Program-made: the position numbers and the translations under genes | In this document: in pieces, positions 10,641-21,622 of the stretch | Layout: every line of letters starts with the position of its first letter | Numbering within the stretch: position 1 is the stretch's first letter | DNA from: Neoceratodus forsteri | Taxonomy: Eukaryota; Chordata; Ceratodontiformes; Ceratodontidae | Assembly (NCBI GenBank): GCA_016271365.2 | Contig: CM028129.1 | Span: 433,014,501 to 433,078,500 of the forward strand | Length of the DNA: 64,000 bases | Direction of reading: 5' to 3' | The notes under the pieces: model-generated | Told to the model about the DNA's origin: nothing | Seen by the model: only the letters and a program-made list of their open reading frames with translations | Databases searched by the model: none

Positions 10641-11285
10641 GTGGGGAGACTTCTGAGAGGCATCACTTCTGCACATGGAGTGAGAGTACCCACAGTATGG
10701 TAGGCTGGACATTTTACAAGAGACCAGTGAGTAGACCAAAAATGACAGACTGAGGTGCAAAGCAACAGTCTGCTCGAAATCACACTAAGTCAAGGAAGAG
10801 GAGGAATGTTGTTACATTCCCACCCACAGTCTACAATCTTGCAGTGTCTGTGTACATACGGCATAGGTATGGAGTCAAGTGCGGCACCATCATGCACGTG
10901 TATAGTGATCCCATTCATTTCTGTCTTGACCACCCTCCAGCAATATTCAGTGTGTTACTGACACAACTAGCCATACAGGCAAGGCAGGATTTCTCATGGC
11001 ACACTCATGTAAACGATCAGCGGGCACATTTTGTTACATCCCCAGCCACCTTTTTACCTCATGCTGTTCATTTTGCTCATTATGCTTGTTTGATCTGCAG
11101 TGGCTCTGTATAAACTTTGTATGTGGGCAAAGCAGTACGTTACACTGAAGTATAATGTGCATGAGCTGTGATCTATTTTATGTTATAATTTACCTCTATC
11201 CCAAACCACACTCTCACAGTAGATATATGTATACCTGGACTTGGGCCAGTCATAATGGTGCACTGCAACATTATGTATGTGACAG
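10640..11285. other. Unassigned sequence
   Basis: Overlapping frames up to 89 codons exist on both strands without recognisable motifs. Nothing supportable. Confidence 0.4.
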
Positions 11286-11287
11286 AT

Positions 11288-11870
11288 CTTTTTTTTTTAT
11301 TTTATATTTATTGAGTTTTCAATAAAATATGCCATACAGCAGAATACAAGTGTAAATACAGCACATTAGCATAATACAATAATATGTAATAAACCCCTCA
11401 TTTCAGCAACAGGATCACAGTATTTACAGATTTGATACCATATGTCGGGGAATCTGAAATTTGCTAAACTGGAATAAATCCCCAGAAGTTAAACAAATAA
11501 GCTGAGCTTCACAAGATATGTGGAACTATGGCAACATATGATATACAGTATAAGGGATACTTCATGTAACATAAAAAGTTACTGTGTCCACAACCTGTTC
11601 AGAGGACTGAAAACATACAAGAGATATGATGGGCTTCACAACTATAGCCACCCTCCCCACTCGCTTCTATAAATGCATAAGCTAACTTTAACTGCAAACA
11701 TAAACAGTGAATATATATCCAAAAATAAGTGCTGACTTCCCAAGACATAATAGGAAACTTGTGCAGGCTAGGAAAGTAGTTCATACTATAAAACAGTACA
11801 TTAGTACAGGACTTAAAAATCATTGTAAGATAGTGACTCCTCTTCTGAGTTTAAGAACATCAGCTGCATG
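11288..11870 (-). mobile_element. 5'-truncated L1 3' end (minus strand), probable
   Basis: The minus strand ends with TTGAAAACTCAATAAATATAA followed by an A run (the T run at 11290-11299 on +). An AATAAA signal shortly before poly(A) is the L1 3' terminus format. The upstream 550 bp has no ORF and is taken as 3' UTR. The 5' limit is a guess. Confidence 0.5.
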
Positions 11871-12100
11871 ACTACCACCCACGCTGCTTGAGCTGCCAAA
11901 CATGTGGTGGCCACTATTTTAAGAGAGATAAATCACACAGTTGGAAATCACAAACAATTCCTAGGGCAATAAAGATAAAGAACTGAGAAACTGAGAAACT
12001 GTCAGCATAACACACGTTGATTTGCAAATGAAGAGTAAGTCAGCAATAAACTGTTCCAATCTAAAAGAGAAAAGTTTAGTCTGTTGGTAAAGTAGTGTTC
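11870..12100. other. Unassigned sequence between LINE fragments
   Basis: No ORF or repeat recognised; it may be 3' UTR of the LINE that follows on the minus strand. Confidence 0.35.
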
Positions 12101-13830
12101 ATGTCGATACTGCTGCATACTAATAGGATTTTACTCACAAATGGAATTATACAGGATCTTAACTCTGGACATCAATCCCTCTCCAGCTGAGGAATGCCAA
12201 ATAATTCCATAATCAATAGCTGAAAACAGATAACTACGAGCAACAGTTTTTCGGGACTCAAACATTAGGGAATTCTTAATCCTAAATAACATGCCCAACT
12301 TTTCATTAGTACCTTTGATTAACTTCATAATATGTGTTCCATAAGTAAAAGAGCTATCCGGAGTAACCCCCGGATACTTAAAATTCCTTAACAGTCTCAA
12401 CTACGTCACCATCCCAGGCTACAATCTGAAAATCATTACTGATTTTCCTTTTTTGACAATGAAACAATACGGTCTTTGTTTTGTTTGTTTGTTTTGTATT
12501 AAGCACCATTTTATGCCTCTCAGACCACCCTTGCAGTAGGTCAAAGTATCCCTGAACCACTTTTATTAGATCCTCAGGATCCTTCCCCTGTTTAAAAAAT
12601 CACAGTGTCATCAGCATACATAATCATCTGAGTCGCTGGGCAAGCTAAAAGCAGGTGATTCAAAAGCAGGAAAAAGAGCAAGGGCCCCAAGATGGATCCC
12701 TGATGCACACCACAACCAATCCTTTGATAATCAGAGAATATCCCTCTAACCATTGTTCTATGCTCCCTATTTTTCAAATAGTTACTAAACCAATTAAGTA
12801 CCTCATTTAAAAACTGCAATCAGGATAATACTTTTTATAACAGAGAATGATCTACAAGGTTGAATGCCTTGGTGAGATAAACACACACAGCTGCCATGAG
12901 GTCCCGTGTATCAAGGGCCCGGTGGACATAGTCTGTGAATCTTACCAAGGCAGTCTGAGTGTAGTACTTTTGTCTAAACCCATGCTGGGCCGGTGTACAA
13001 AGAGTATACTTGGTCAAAAAGTCACTAATTTGCTCAAAAATTATGTGCTCCAATATTTTTGAAAGAGGAGCAAATAATGATATTGGTCTATAACTACCAG
13101 GTTCCGTGACTGAACCACCTTCATGCAAAGGCTGTATAGTGGACTGCTTCCAACAGGATGGATATTGTACACTAAAAAGGGAATAATTAAAAAGCTTGGT
13201 TAAAGGAGCTATCATCGCATACCTCCCCAGCTTCAAAAGCCTAAAGACAATATTGTTAGGACCATTAACAGGTCGAGGATTATATTTTATAGTAGAGTGC
13301 CTCTACTTCTGAAAGACATTTTAAATAAAAACATGGGGCATTTACAAGGCCACTAAGCAAGGCACTCACATAATCTTTCTGAGCTACACTGTTATTAAAT
13401 CCATCATTATATTTGGTTAAATCTCCAAACTGTTCAACTAAAAATAGAAGCAATGGATTTAGAATCACAAATAGCAGTATTATTAACTTGTAGAGTCAGA
13501 ATATCTCCATGTTTAGCATTTTCTGTTAATTCTCTAAACATTTGCCACATGTTTTTATTATTCTGAGCAGACAGATTTTACTGATTTTTTAAATAATCTT
13601 AGCTTTCCTGATCAGTGATTTACAAAGGTTACGAATTCTTATATATTCAATCATAGAGTCATTACTTCTCGTTTTTAAAAACTCATTCCATTTTTTAATT
13701 CCATTTTTAAATTTTTTCCTTCAATTTCATCAAAATATCAGAGGTAATCCATTTACACTTACTACCCCTGACCTGCATTCTCTTTAAGGGTAACAGTGTG
13801 TCACATACTGCATTAAACACTTTAGATAGA
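12100..13830 (-). pseudogene. L2-like LINE reverse transcriptase (broken)
   Basis: Minus-strand fragment of a non-LTR retrotransposon pol gene. From 13790 downwards the linker reads 'DTLLPLKR', then RT blocks 'SYRPISLFAPLSKILEHIIFEQ' (shown across frames), 'QHGFRQKYYTQTALVRFTD', 'YLTKAFNLVDHSLL' (13236-12835), 'GVHQGSILGPLLFFLLLNH' and 'MIMYADDTVIF' (12819-12592), then thumb-like 'FKYPGVTPDSSFTYG' (12400-12131). The catalytic YADD remains, but stops and frameshifts separate the five pieces. Neither the endonuclease nor the 3' end is present. It resembles the LINEs at 34318 and 49460, so the L2/CR1 supergroup is likely. Confidence 0.85.
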
Positions 13831-13954
13831 CCTTCCAGAGCTCTCCATATCCTGAGATTATCCTTCTTGTTGAGGAATATCCAAAGGATTCACCTCTTCA
13901 CCCCGCTTTGGTTCATCCTGATTTCAGCTCTAAAACTGGATGTTGGGCAGATGG

Positions 13955-14528
13955 ATCAGAACCCGTATTGTCTGGATCTAGTATCAATGCAGATGCAGAT
14001 GGGTCAGAACCCATATTGTCTGGATCTAGTGTCGATGCAGATGCAGATGGGTCAGAACCCATATTGTCTGGATCCAGTGTTGATGCAGATGCAGATGGGT
14101 CAGAATCCATATTATCTGGATCTAGTGTCAATGCAGGTGCAGATGGATCAGAACCCATATTGTCTGGATCTAGTCGATGCAGATGCAAATGGGTCAGAAC
14201 CCATATTGTCTAGATCTAGTGTCGATGCAGATGCAGATGGGTCAGAACCCATATTGTCTGGATCTAGTGTCGATGCAGATGCAGATGGGTCAGAACCCAT
14301 ATTGTCTGGATCCAGTGTCGATGCAGATGCAGATGGGTCAGAACCCATATTGTCTGGATCCAGTGTCGATGCAGATGCAGATGGGTCAGAACCCATATTG
14401 CCTGGATCTAGAGTCGATGCAGATGCAGATGTGTCAGAACCCATATTGTCTGGATCTAGTGTCGATGCAGATGCAGATGGATCAGAACCCACATTGTCTG
14501 GATCTAGTGTCGATGCAGATGCAGATAC
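13955..14528. repeat. 48-bp minisatellite (about 12 copies)
   Basis: Tandem repeat of 48 bp = 16 codons, typical + strand translation DADADGSEPILSGSSV, and LDPDNMGSDPSASAST on the minus strand. Because 48 is divisible by three, several frames stay open and give spurious 100-250 codon ORFs. One copy near 14172 lacks two bases and shifts the frame. Copies differ by single bases. It lies just upstream (minus sense) of the LINE linker and is probably non-coding. Confidence 0.92.
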
Positions 14529-14529
14529 T

Positions 14530-14804
14530 ATTTCTGGAGCCATGGGAGGGTGAAGGTGCAAGAAACAAAGAAGGATGCTCCAGGTGAATGGTGTTGCTGC
14601 CAGTAGCAACAGTCTAGAAAGAAATGAAATGCTCCACATTGTTATCAATTTTCAAAATTGATGTATAATTGTGGCTGGGGTTTTCATTTGTGAATATTGA
14701 TCACTGTCACAGGAGGTGCTAATGAATTCACTGTTTTAACTAATATCTATAATTATGAACGCTATTTAAAATAAGGATTAAACTTGAGGCTCACCCTCTA
14801 ACAA
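14530..14804. other. Unassigned sequence
   Basis: AT-rich spacer between the minisatellite and a CR1 3' end; nothing recognised. Confidence 0.4.
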
Positions 14805-15175
14805 AGACATAGAAATATAGAATTTGACGGCAGATAAGGACTGCTTGGCCCATCCAGTCTGCCCATTCCTCCCGGTCTACACTATTACCATGGACCGTAC
14901 CCAATCTACAGCTCTTTCTCCCACCCACCTTCCTTTCCAGTATGATTCCCTTGTGTTTAACCCATGTATTCTTGAACCCACCACTGTTTTTGACTCCACC
15001 ACCCCTGCTGGAAGGCTGTTCCAGGAATCCACCACATCTTCTGTGAAGAAGTACTTCCTCACATTTCTCCTAAATCTATCTCCCTCCAGTTTCATAGCAT
15101 GTCCCTTGTTCTTGAGCTCCTTTTCTTCTGAAAAATACTTCCCTCCTGTAGTTTATTTATCCCCGTGCAGTATTT

Positions 15176-16705
15176 TTTTTGTATTCTCTTTTTATACATT
15201 TTTTAAAAAGAGAACAAAAAATGGCACAATGCAAAGTGACAAATGCATCCATTGTTAAATAATAACGTATACATCATCGTAACACATTACAACAAGTAAA
15301 CCACCACAAAACAGCTTACAAGTCCATTCCACAAAACCCTAAAATAGAATTAGGATGCCAAATTAAGAGCAGAGAAATAAGTAGTAGGCTAGCCAATTAT
15401 AGGATAGAATGCCCACATATAAAAAAAACAGAGATAAGAAAAATCATGGGAATACCCATCTCCAAATTCTTAGTACCCAAATGCCTAGAAAACTCCTTCC
15501 CTCAAAATTTGGGCTTCTGAAGGTGAGAGGGAATTCAAGAAAGGCTCTCAAACTGCAAGAAGCCATTCTGCCTTTCCCTTCAGAAAGTAAGAGAGTCTGT
15601 CCAAGGCAAAGGTTTTGATAACCAATGTTTTCCACTGCTGGATCATGGGCCAAAAAAAGACACCAAGGTATTAAGTATACAGTGGTGTGCAAGAGCCAGA
15701 AGAACCCGTAGCCATGCAGAAGTAAGGCATAGCCTTCCACACCCAAGTCCTCCATACCAAAAAGTAGGGAGATGGGTGTCATTGGTAACCGGCGGCTGGA
15801 GATAATCAAAACGTCTTTAACCACAGTGGTCCAGAAAGTTTGTAGAATGGGATAAGCCCAGAAGTAATGGATGTAGGAACCGGGGACCTCCCCACATCTA
15901 CCACACAGGGGAGAAATCACCAGATTAAACTTGTGCACAATCAGTGGGGGAAAATATAGGTGATGCATAAATTTGTACTGGGATTCTTTATGCTTGTTAC
16001 AGAGCAATCAGCCCATGTGTGATTGTATCAGCAAAATCCAGTCCTCCTCCCAAATCTGCAAGCCAGGATCCTTCTCCCAAAGGGCCTTGCTTTTGCTTGA
16101 AAGACCATGAAACCATGCTCTATCCTGGTTAGTAGCTTTTGTATCATTCCATTGATATCTTGTTTAGCTGTATAGACCAGTTGTTCAATTTGGACTAATG
16201 GGGACGCTGCAACTGGGTCCCTACCCAATCCCCTACCAAATGCCCTAACCTGTAAATAACAACAAAATGAGAGTGTGGGAGTCCTGTGTTCCCCTGCAGG
16301 TCCACAAAATAGCACATACCCTCATTGGTAAAAAGGTTACCCATACATGCTATACCCCTGTTTTCCCACTCCTTAAACTTCCCATCAAACAGGCCAGGTG
16401 GAAAGAAGGGATTACATGCCACAGGTATCAAGAGCTTATTATCCTCCATAGCACCCCTACAGTGCCTTACCTGATCCCACACCTCTAACACCCAACCCCA
16501 CCAAGGGATTAGCTGTATCTAGTCTATCATATGCCTTACACCCTCCCGTAGCCAAATATGCTGAAAACTGATCAGGGCAACCCTCCTCCTCCTCCAAGTC
16601 CAGCCAATCAGCAGCAGGAGACTGGTTCACCAAGTCTTGGATATACCTATGCTGAATCGCCAAATAATAACTTTTTAACTCTGGAAAATTTAGACACACC
16701 CCCCT
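15176..16705 (-). mobile_element. 5'-truncated L1 inside the CR1
   Basis: Minus-strand L1 ORF2 C-terminus. From 16699 down: a Pro/Trp-rich segment, 'CNPFFPPGLFDGKFKEWENRGI' (across 16491-16195), 'HFVVIYRLGHL', then 15444-16007 with 'SPLCGRCGEVPGSYIHYFW', the L1 C-terminal cysteine motif. An A-rich tail lies near 15176-15215. It separates two halves of one CR1, so it is younger than that CR1. I could not fix the target duplication. Confidence 0.82.
15444..16007 (-). pseudogene. L1 ORF2 C-terminal fragment, 187 codons
   Basis: The longest open piece of the nested L1. It carries the CxxC-x(n)-H-x(n)-C type motif (LCGRCG...YIHYFW...FWTTVV) that ends L1/Tx1 ORF2 proteins. No RT is present because the copy is truncated upstream. 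The frame closes at 15444 near the natural ORF2 end. Confidence 0.75.
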
Positions 16706-17735
16706 TGGAGGTATCAGACTTAAAGCGCTGTACCTCTGTGAGGTATTTAAAGGTCTTTATCATATTCCCCCTCTCCCTCCTCTATTCCAGGATGTACAGT
16801 ACATATTGAGGTCCTTTAGTCACTCCTTATAGGGCTTTTTATGCAGACCCTGCATAATTTTAGTTGCCCTCCTCTGGACTGCCTCCACTCTGTTTATATC
16901 CTTCCAGAGATGTGGTCTCCAGAAATGGACACAGTACTCTAAGCAGAGTCTTATTAGTGATCTATACAGGGGCAACACCGCCTCCTTCTTTCTGCTGGTG
17001 ACACCCCTCCCTATGCACCCCAGCATCCCACTACCCCTCCCAACTGCCTTGTCACACTACCTGTCCACCCTTAGGTCATCCAACATGATTACACCAGGTA
17101 TCTTTCCTGCTTGGTCATCTTCAATACCACACCACCCATTTTGTACTCTGCCCCTGGGCTTCTGTGGTCTAAGTGCATTATTTTGCACTTTTTTGTCTTG
17201 AACCCCAGCTGCCATACCTTTGACCAGCCCTCTAGTTTTTTCAGGTCTCTGCTCATACTTTCCACTCACACACACCCAGAGTGGCCACCTGATTGTAGAT
17301 TTTGGTGTCATTCGCAAAGAGGCAGACCTCCCCTTCCAGCTCCTCTGCAATGTTACTTGTAAAGATATTAAAGGGGACCTGTCCCAGCACTGCTCCCTGA
17401 GGCACCCCACTGGTCACCATCCCTTCCTTAGCGTGAACTCCATTTACCACCACCCTCTGTTGCCTATTACCTAACCAATTTCTTATCCAGTTTGCCACCT
17501 TTGGACCCACTCCTAAGCTACCCAGTTTGCTTACTAGTCTCCTTTGTGGAATGATGCTGAAAGCTTTATTGAAATCTTGGTAAGCCATGTCCACTGCTCC
17601 ACCCTGATCTAAATCCTTCATCACCCAGTCAAAGAAATCTATCAGATTTGTTTGGCATAACCTCCCACCTGTGAACCCATGCTGCCTCAGGTCTTGTAAC
17701 CCACTGGATTCAAGATATTCCACAATCCTTCCTTA
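16706..17735 (-). pseudogene. CR1 reverse transcriptase fragment
   Basis: 17723-17253 on the minus strand reads 'QHGFTGGRLCQTNLIDFFD', 'MAYQDFNKAF', 'GVPQGAVLGQVPFNIF' and 'EVCLFANDTKIYNQV'. The catalytic box is FAND instead of FADD, so one catalytic aspartate has been lost. The C-terminal part 'LIRLCLEYCVHFWRPHLWKDI' and 'VEAVQRRATKI' (17026-16820) is diagnostic of CR1. Frames shift between the pieces. Confidence 0.88.
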
Positions 17736-18450
17736 GCAATGATTCCATTTCCAGTTCGTAACAGTAACAGGAACACCAAGTAAAGAAGTAGCAGGAAGAC
17801 CAGTTTAGTTGAAGCGCCAGGGTTTTGTTCAGCATTCTCCATGTCTGTATATATTTTTTTCTATGATGTTCTCCCAGCATGCTCTTTAAACAAATACTTG
17901 TAGCTGCCTTTTTGCATGGTTTCAGTGCTTCAAACGAGTCCAAATTTGCAAGTCTCCCACTCACCACACTGTAAACTGATGAGGACACTTCTGATGCGAC
18001 AAAAAGTGTTTTATTCCATCATTATTCCTTCAACAGCATTTTAAAAGCCAGACAACATCAGGACAAATGCCATCTCAACATTTTGTGTGTGGAGCCATGC
18101 TTTATTAAGATTAAGCATCAAAAGTGTTCTAATCAGTTTATGACAAAGTGAGTACATGGTTCTGTTTTTTCTGGAGAGTGAAGGCCTTGGGGGCCTTGGG
18201 GTGTTTGGTGACCATCTGTCATCCTTTCTTGGACATTCTGTTTGAGCTTTATTACTATAAAAGCAATGTTCTGCCTGGTCCATGGGGTCTTCTTGTTTTA
18301 GGCAGCCCATGAACAGGACCTGTATGAGTGGCCCAGTTCATCACACAGGTTATACCCCATAGCATTTTGGCATTGGGAGCTTAAATGACCAAATTCAGAG
18401 CAAAGATCACATCAGACTTTATCACAAACATCGCTTAGATAAGACGTTGA
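17735..18450. other. Unassigned, with a possible PLE-type tail
   Basis: No ORF with a known motif. Around 17976-18010 the string CTGATGAGGACACTTCTG and then GCGACAAAAAGTGTTTTATT resembles the hammerhead-derived signature near the ends of Penelope-like elements, but with GACA instead of GAAA. Otherwise nothing is recognised. Confidence 0.3.
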
Positions 18451-18529
18451 GCTACAATGGTAGCAAGCTTTTGATTGTGAATGATAAAACAAGACCCCCC
18501 TGCCCCATTCCAAAAACAAAACATTTGGC

Positions 18530-18870
18530 TGCAACCCCAAGGGTCACGAGGGCTGGAGGACGAAGCCCTCCCCCACAGCATTGCCACAGCTCCACAGATC
18601 ATTCTGCGGCACTCCCAAGGGTCATGAGGGCTGGAGAACGAAGACTTCCCCCACAGCATTGCCACAGCTCCACAGATCATTCAGCTGCACCCCTGAGGGT
18701 CACGAGGGCTGGAGGATGAAACCCTCCCCCACAGCATTGCCACAGCTCCACAGATTGTTCAGTGGCACCCCCGAGGGTTGCAAGGGCTGGAGGACAAAGC
18801 CCTCCCCCACAGCATTGCCACAGGTACACATCCAGGTGTTCTCCACACTCCACAGAGGACTCTAGGCACC
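18530..18870. repeat. 78-bp minisatellite, block A (about 4 copies)
   Basis: Unit of 78 bp (26 codons; + strand reads like HRSFGGTPEGHEGWRTKPSP). Each unit contains a potential hairpin GAGGGCT...AGCCCTC. The block ends with CATTGCCACAGGTAC and a GGTGTTCTCCAC stretch that is repeated at the end of block C (21345-21400), so whole blocks were duplicated. Confidence 0.92.
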
Positions 18871-19617
18871 ATTTTTTTAAACCTTCCAACAGGGCGGCTT
18901 TAAACTGAAGCTAACTTCTTTCCTGTCACCACACATGTGAAGATAGAATTTATGCAGGATAAATTCAGCCTGTATCCAGCATTTTTTTTTTTATTTAAAA
19001 TTGTAAACTCTGCCAAATCAATTAGAAACCAGCTTTATTTGTAACTCTGTTTAAAGGCTTTAGGCAGTGTAAACCAGAGTGCTCTACTCCCTCGGATCTC
19101 TCTCCTTTGTGAGCCTAAACCAGTGTTACTTTAAATACGGACTTGCAGCTTATCTAAGAGACCTCTTTTCAGCCATTAAGCTAGTGTAACCAGGTGCTTA
19201 ACCTCTGGATGGGCATCTGCAATTGCAAGCCTTCAGCATAGCAGAACTGAATTAGATGTAAGAGCTACCAGTGTTATTTAACTCAGTATTGTAGCTTAAG
19301 AGGTGTACTATTTCAGCCATAAGACAGAACCCAGTCTTGCTGCTTAATTCAGGAACTTAAGGTTACTACAAGTAATCACTAAGCTGGCATAACTGAGTGC
19401 TTGAACTCCTGCTGGAACCCAGTCTTGCTGCTTAATTTGAGAACTCAAGGGGACTACAATTAATCCATAAAGCGAGTACTTTAATTGTAGCTCTCTGGAC
19501 TCTGGGACCCTCTCTGCTAGCTGCGCAGTTTCTTGTAACCTGAGGCTTCGACCCCCTTCCCCATTGTTATGTAGCCCCTTCTTACAGCCTACCTGCTGTT
19601 AAATGTCCCTCTTTCTC
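18870..19617. other. Spacer between minisatellite blocks A and B
   Basis: No ORF. It contains a direct duplication of roughly 80 bp: GAACCCAGTCTTGCTGCTTA occurs at about 19330 and 19417, each followed by a similar AACT(T/C)AAGG and ACTACAA stretch. It may be an inserted element, but no termini could be defined. Confidence 0.5.
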
Positions 19618-20226
19618 CTCCAGCTCCACAGATCATTCGGCAACACCCCTGAGGGTCACAAGGGCTGGAGGACAAAGCCCTCCTCTACAACATTGCCACA
19701 GTGCCACAGATCATTTGGTGGCACCTCTGAGAGTCGCGAGGGCCAGAGGATGAAGCCCTCCCCCACAGCATTGCCACAGCTCCACAAATCTTTCAGTGGC
19801 AGCCCCGAGGGACGCGAGGGCTAGAGGATGAAGCCCTCCCCCACAGCATTGCCACAGCTCCACAGATCATTTGCCAGCACCCCCAAGGGTTGCAAGGGCT
19901 GGAGGATGACACCCTCCCCCACAGCACTGCCACTGCTCCACAGATCATTCAGGGGAACCCCCAAGGGTCACGAGGGCTGGAGGATGAAGTCCTCCCCACA
20001 GCATTGCCACAGTTCCACAGATCCTTTGGTGGCACCCCTGAGAGTCACGAGGCCTGGAGGATGAAGCCCTCCTCTACAGTATTGCTACAGCTCCACAGAT
20101 TGTTCGGCGGCACCCCCGAGGGTTGCGAAGGCCAGAGGATGAAGCCCTCCTCCACAGCATTGCCACAGCTCCACAGATCATTCAGCGGCATCCCCGAGGG
20201 TCACGAGGGCTGGAGTACAAAGCCTA
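19618..20226. repeat. 78-bp minisatellite, block B (about 8 copies)
   Basis: Same 78-bp unit as block A, in the same orientation. Because the unit is a multiple of three, it gives several spurious frames of 70-115 codons. It is interrupted at 20229 by a TIR-bearing insertion. Confidence 0.92.
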
Positions 20227-20228
20227 CT

Positions 20229-20701
20229 GGGTCATAATGTCATATGCTTAATAGCGTACGACATTATGGCTAACCCGTAATACTGCTGTCTAGGACAGCG
20301 AATGGTACAATACCACGTATACTGCTGTACGCGGTATTGCACCATTCACACACTTCCAGGCAGAGGATAAGACCTCTGCTGGGAGTGGGTTCCACTGAGC
20401 AGCTGCCATGGCTCACTGGATAGAGCCAGAGCAGCAGGAACCCAGGCACTGCTTCTGGGACCGGGTTTGATTTCTGATCCCAGAAATGTCATTTTTGTTC
20501 GGTCTTTGTGCGCTCCCTGAGTTGGACCCCCCTGGAGTTAAGAATCTTTAGTAGGGGTGTCTGGGGGGTGCAGCCCACCACAATGGGGGTGTGGGGAGCA
20601 GACCCCCTACAGAAAAAAGAGTTATGCTGTATGGCATAAATCGCGCTGTATTGGCAGCTCTATTTAACCATGCGGCACAATGTCTTGTGACATTATGACC
20701 C
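20229..20701. mobile_element. Hairpin-rich TIR element (MITE-like), 473 bp
   Basis: Terminal inverted repeat GGGTCATAATGTCA (20229-20242) against TGACATTATGACCC (20688-20701), 14/14. The interior holds further stems: CATAATGTC.../...GACATTATG near the left end, GCTGTC/GACAGC (20286-20299), and an 18-of-20-bp hairpin at 20300-20347 (GAATGGTACAATACC against GGTATTGCACCATTC). No target duplication is obvious, perhaps because the flanks are tandem repeats. No transposase. It sits between blocks B and C, so it is younger than the array. I do not recognise the superfamily. Confidence 0.7.
20405..20480 (+). repeat. tRNA-like segment inside the TIR element
   Basis: TGGCTCACTGGATAGAGCC resembles a tRNA A-box region, and GGGTTTGATTTCTGATCCC about 40 bp later resembles a B box with T-loop (canonical GGTTCGANNCC). 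The spacing is roughly tRNA-like. It could be a SINE head captured by the element, or chance. Confidence 0.4.
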
Positions 20702-20703
20702 CA

Positions 20704-21400
20704 TGCCAGGAGGAAGTCCTCCTCCACAGCATTACCACAGCTCCACAGATCATTCAGCGGCACCCCCGGAGGTCATGAGGCTGGAGGATGAAGCTCCTAC
20801 AGCACTGCCACAGCTCACAGACGTTGTCTGGCACCCCGAGGATATGAGGCCAGAGGACAAAACCCTCCCCACAGCATTGCCACAGCTCCACAGATCGTTC
20901 AGCAGCACCCCCGAGGGTCACAAGGGCTGGAGGATAAAGCCCTCCCCCACAGAATTGTCACAGCTCCACAGATTGTTTGATGGCACCCCCGAGGGTCATG
21001 AGGGCCAGAGGATGAAGCCCTCCCCCTCAGCATTGTCACAGCTCCACAGATCATTCGGCAGTACCCCCGAGGATCACGAGGGCCAGAGGATGAAACCCTC
21101 CCCTACAGCATAGCCACAGCTCCGCAGATCATTCAGTGGCACCCCTGAGCGTTGTGAGGGCCAAAGAATGAATCCCTCCCCACAGTATTGCCACAGCTCC
21201 ACAGATCGTTCGGCAGCACCCCAAGGGTCGCGAGGGCTGGAGGACGAAGCCCTCCCCCACAGCATTGTCACAGCTCCACAGATTGTTCGGCGGCACCCCT
21301 GAGGGTCACGAGGGCTGGAGGACGAAGCCCTCCCCCACAGCATTGCCACAGGTACGCATCCAATGGACCCTGGTGTTCTCCACGCTCCGTAGAGGGGGAC
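20704..21400. repeat. 78-bp minisatellite, block C (about 8 copies)
   Basis: Continues block B after the TIR element. The first units are shortened (20790-20850). It ends with the same terminal segment as block A (CCACAGGTAC(A/G)CATCCA and GGTGTTCTCCAC). The unit hairpin GAGGGCT...AGCCCTC is preserved in most copies. Confidence 0.92.
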
Positions 21401-21622
21401 CCCGCCAAATGCTGCATGTCGGCTCCCCACCATCCCCACCACCACCCTTGATCAACACTGTAGTATATAGCTGCAGTCACGTGACAGGCAAAACCAATCA
21501 GCCAAGTTTCCCATTAGCAAGCTATCTTGTCTTGCCACTAGTGGCTGCTACTGCAACTAACTCAGTTCCAGTGGTCAGCTATTGTATTAAACCAGTTTCT
21601 ACTCCTGCCTCTCTGAGCCACT

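Larger units (their letters stand above)
14805..17735 (-). mobile_element. CR1 LINE (minus), 5'-truncated and split by an L1
   Basis: The 3' end at 14805 reads (minus) GGCCAAGCAGTCCTTATCTG and ends with the CTATGT-type octamer expected of CR1. The same terminus occurs at 25900-25955 (+) and 36724 (-). The 3' part is 14805 to about 15175 and the RT part is about 16706-17735. Between them is a separate minus-strand L1. At its 5' end (17735) the copy stops within RT, the usual CR1 truncation. It is dead. Confidence 0.88.

Noticed and set aside
13798..14648. ORFs up to 251 codons reading QNPYCLDLVSMQMQMG or DADADGSEPILSGSSV
   Set aside because: They are translations of a 48-bp minisatellite whose length is a multiple of three, so several frames on both strands stay open.
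18530..21400. CRISPR-like array
   Set aside because: Repeat units are contiguous and diverged, without unique spacers; it is a vertebrate minisatellite.
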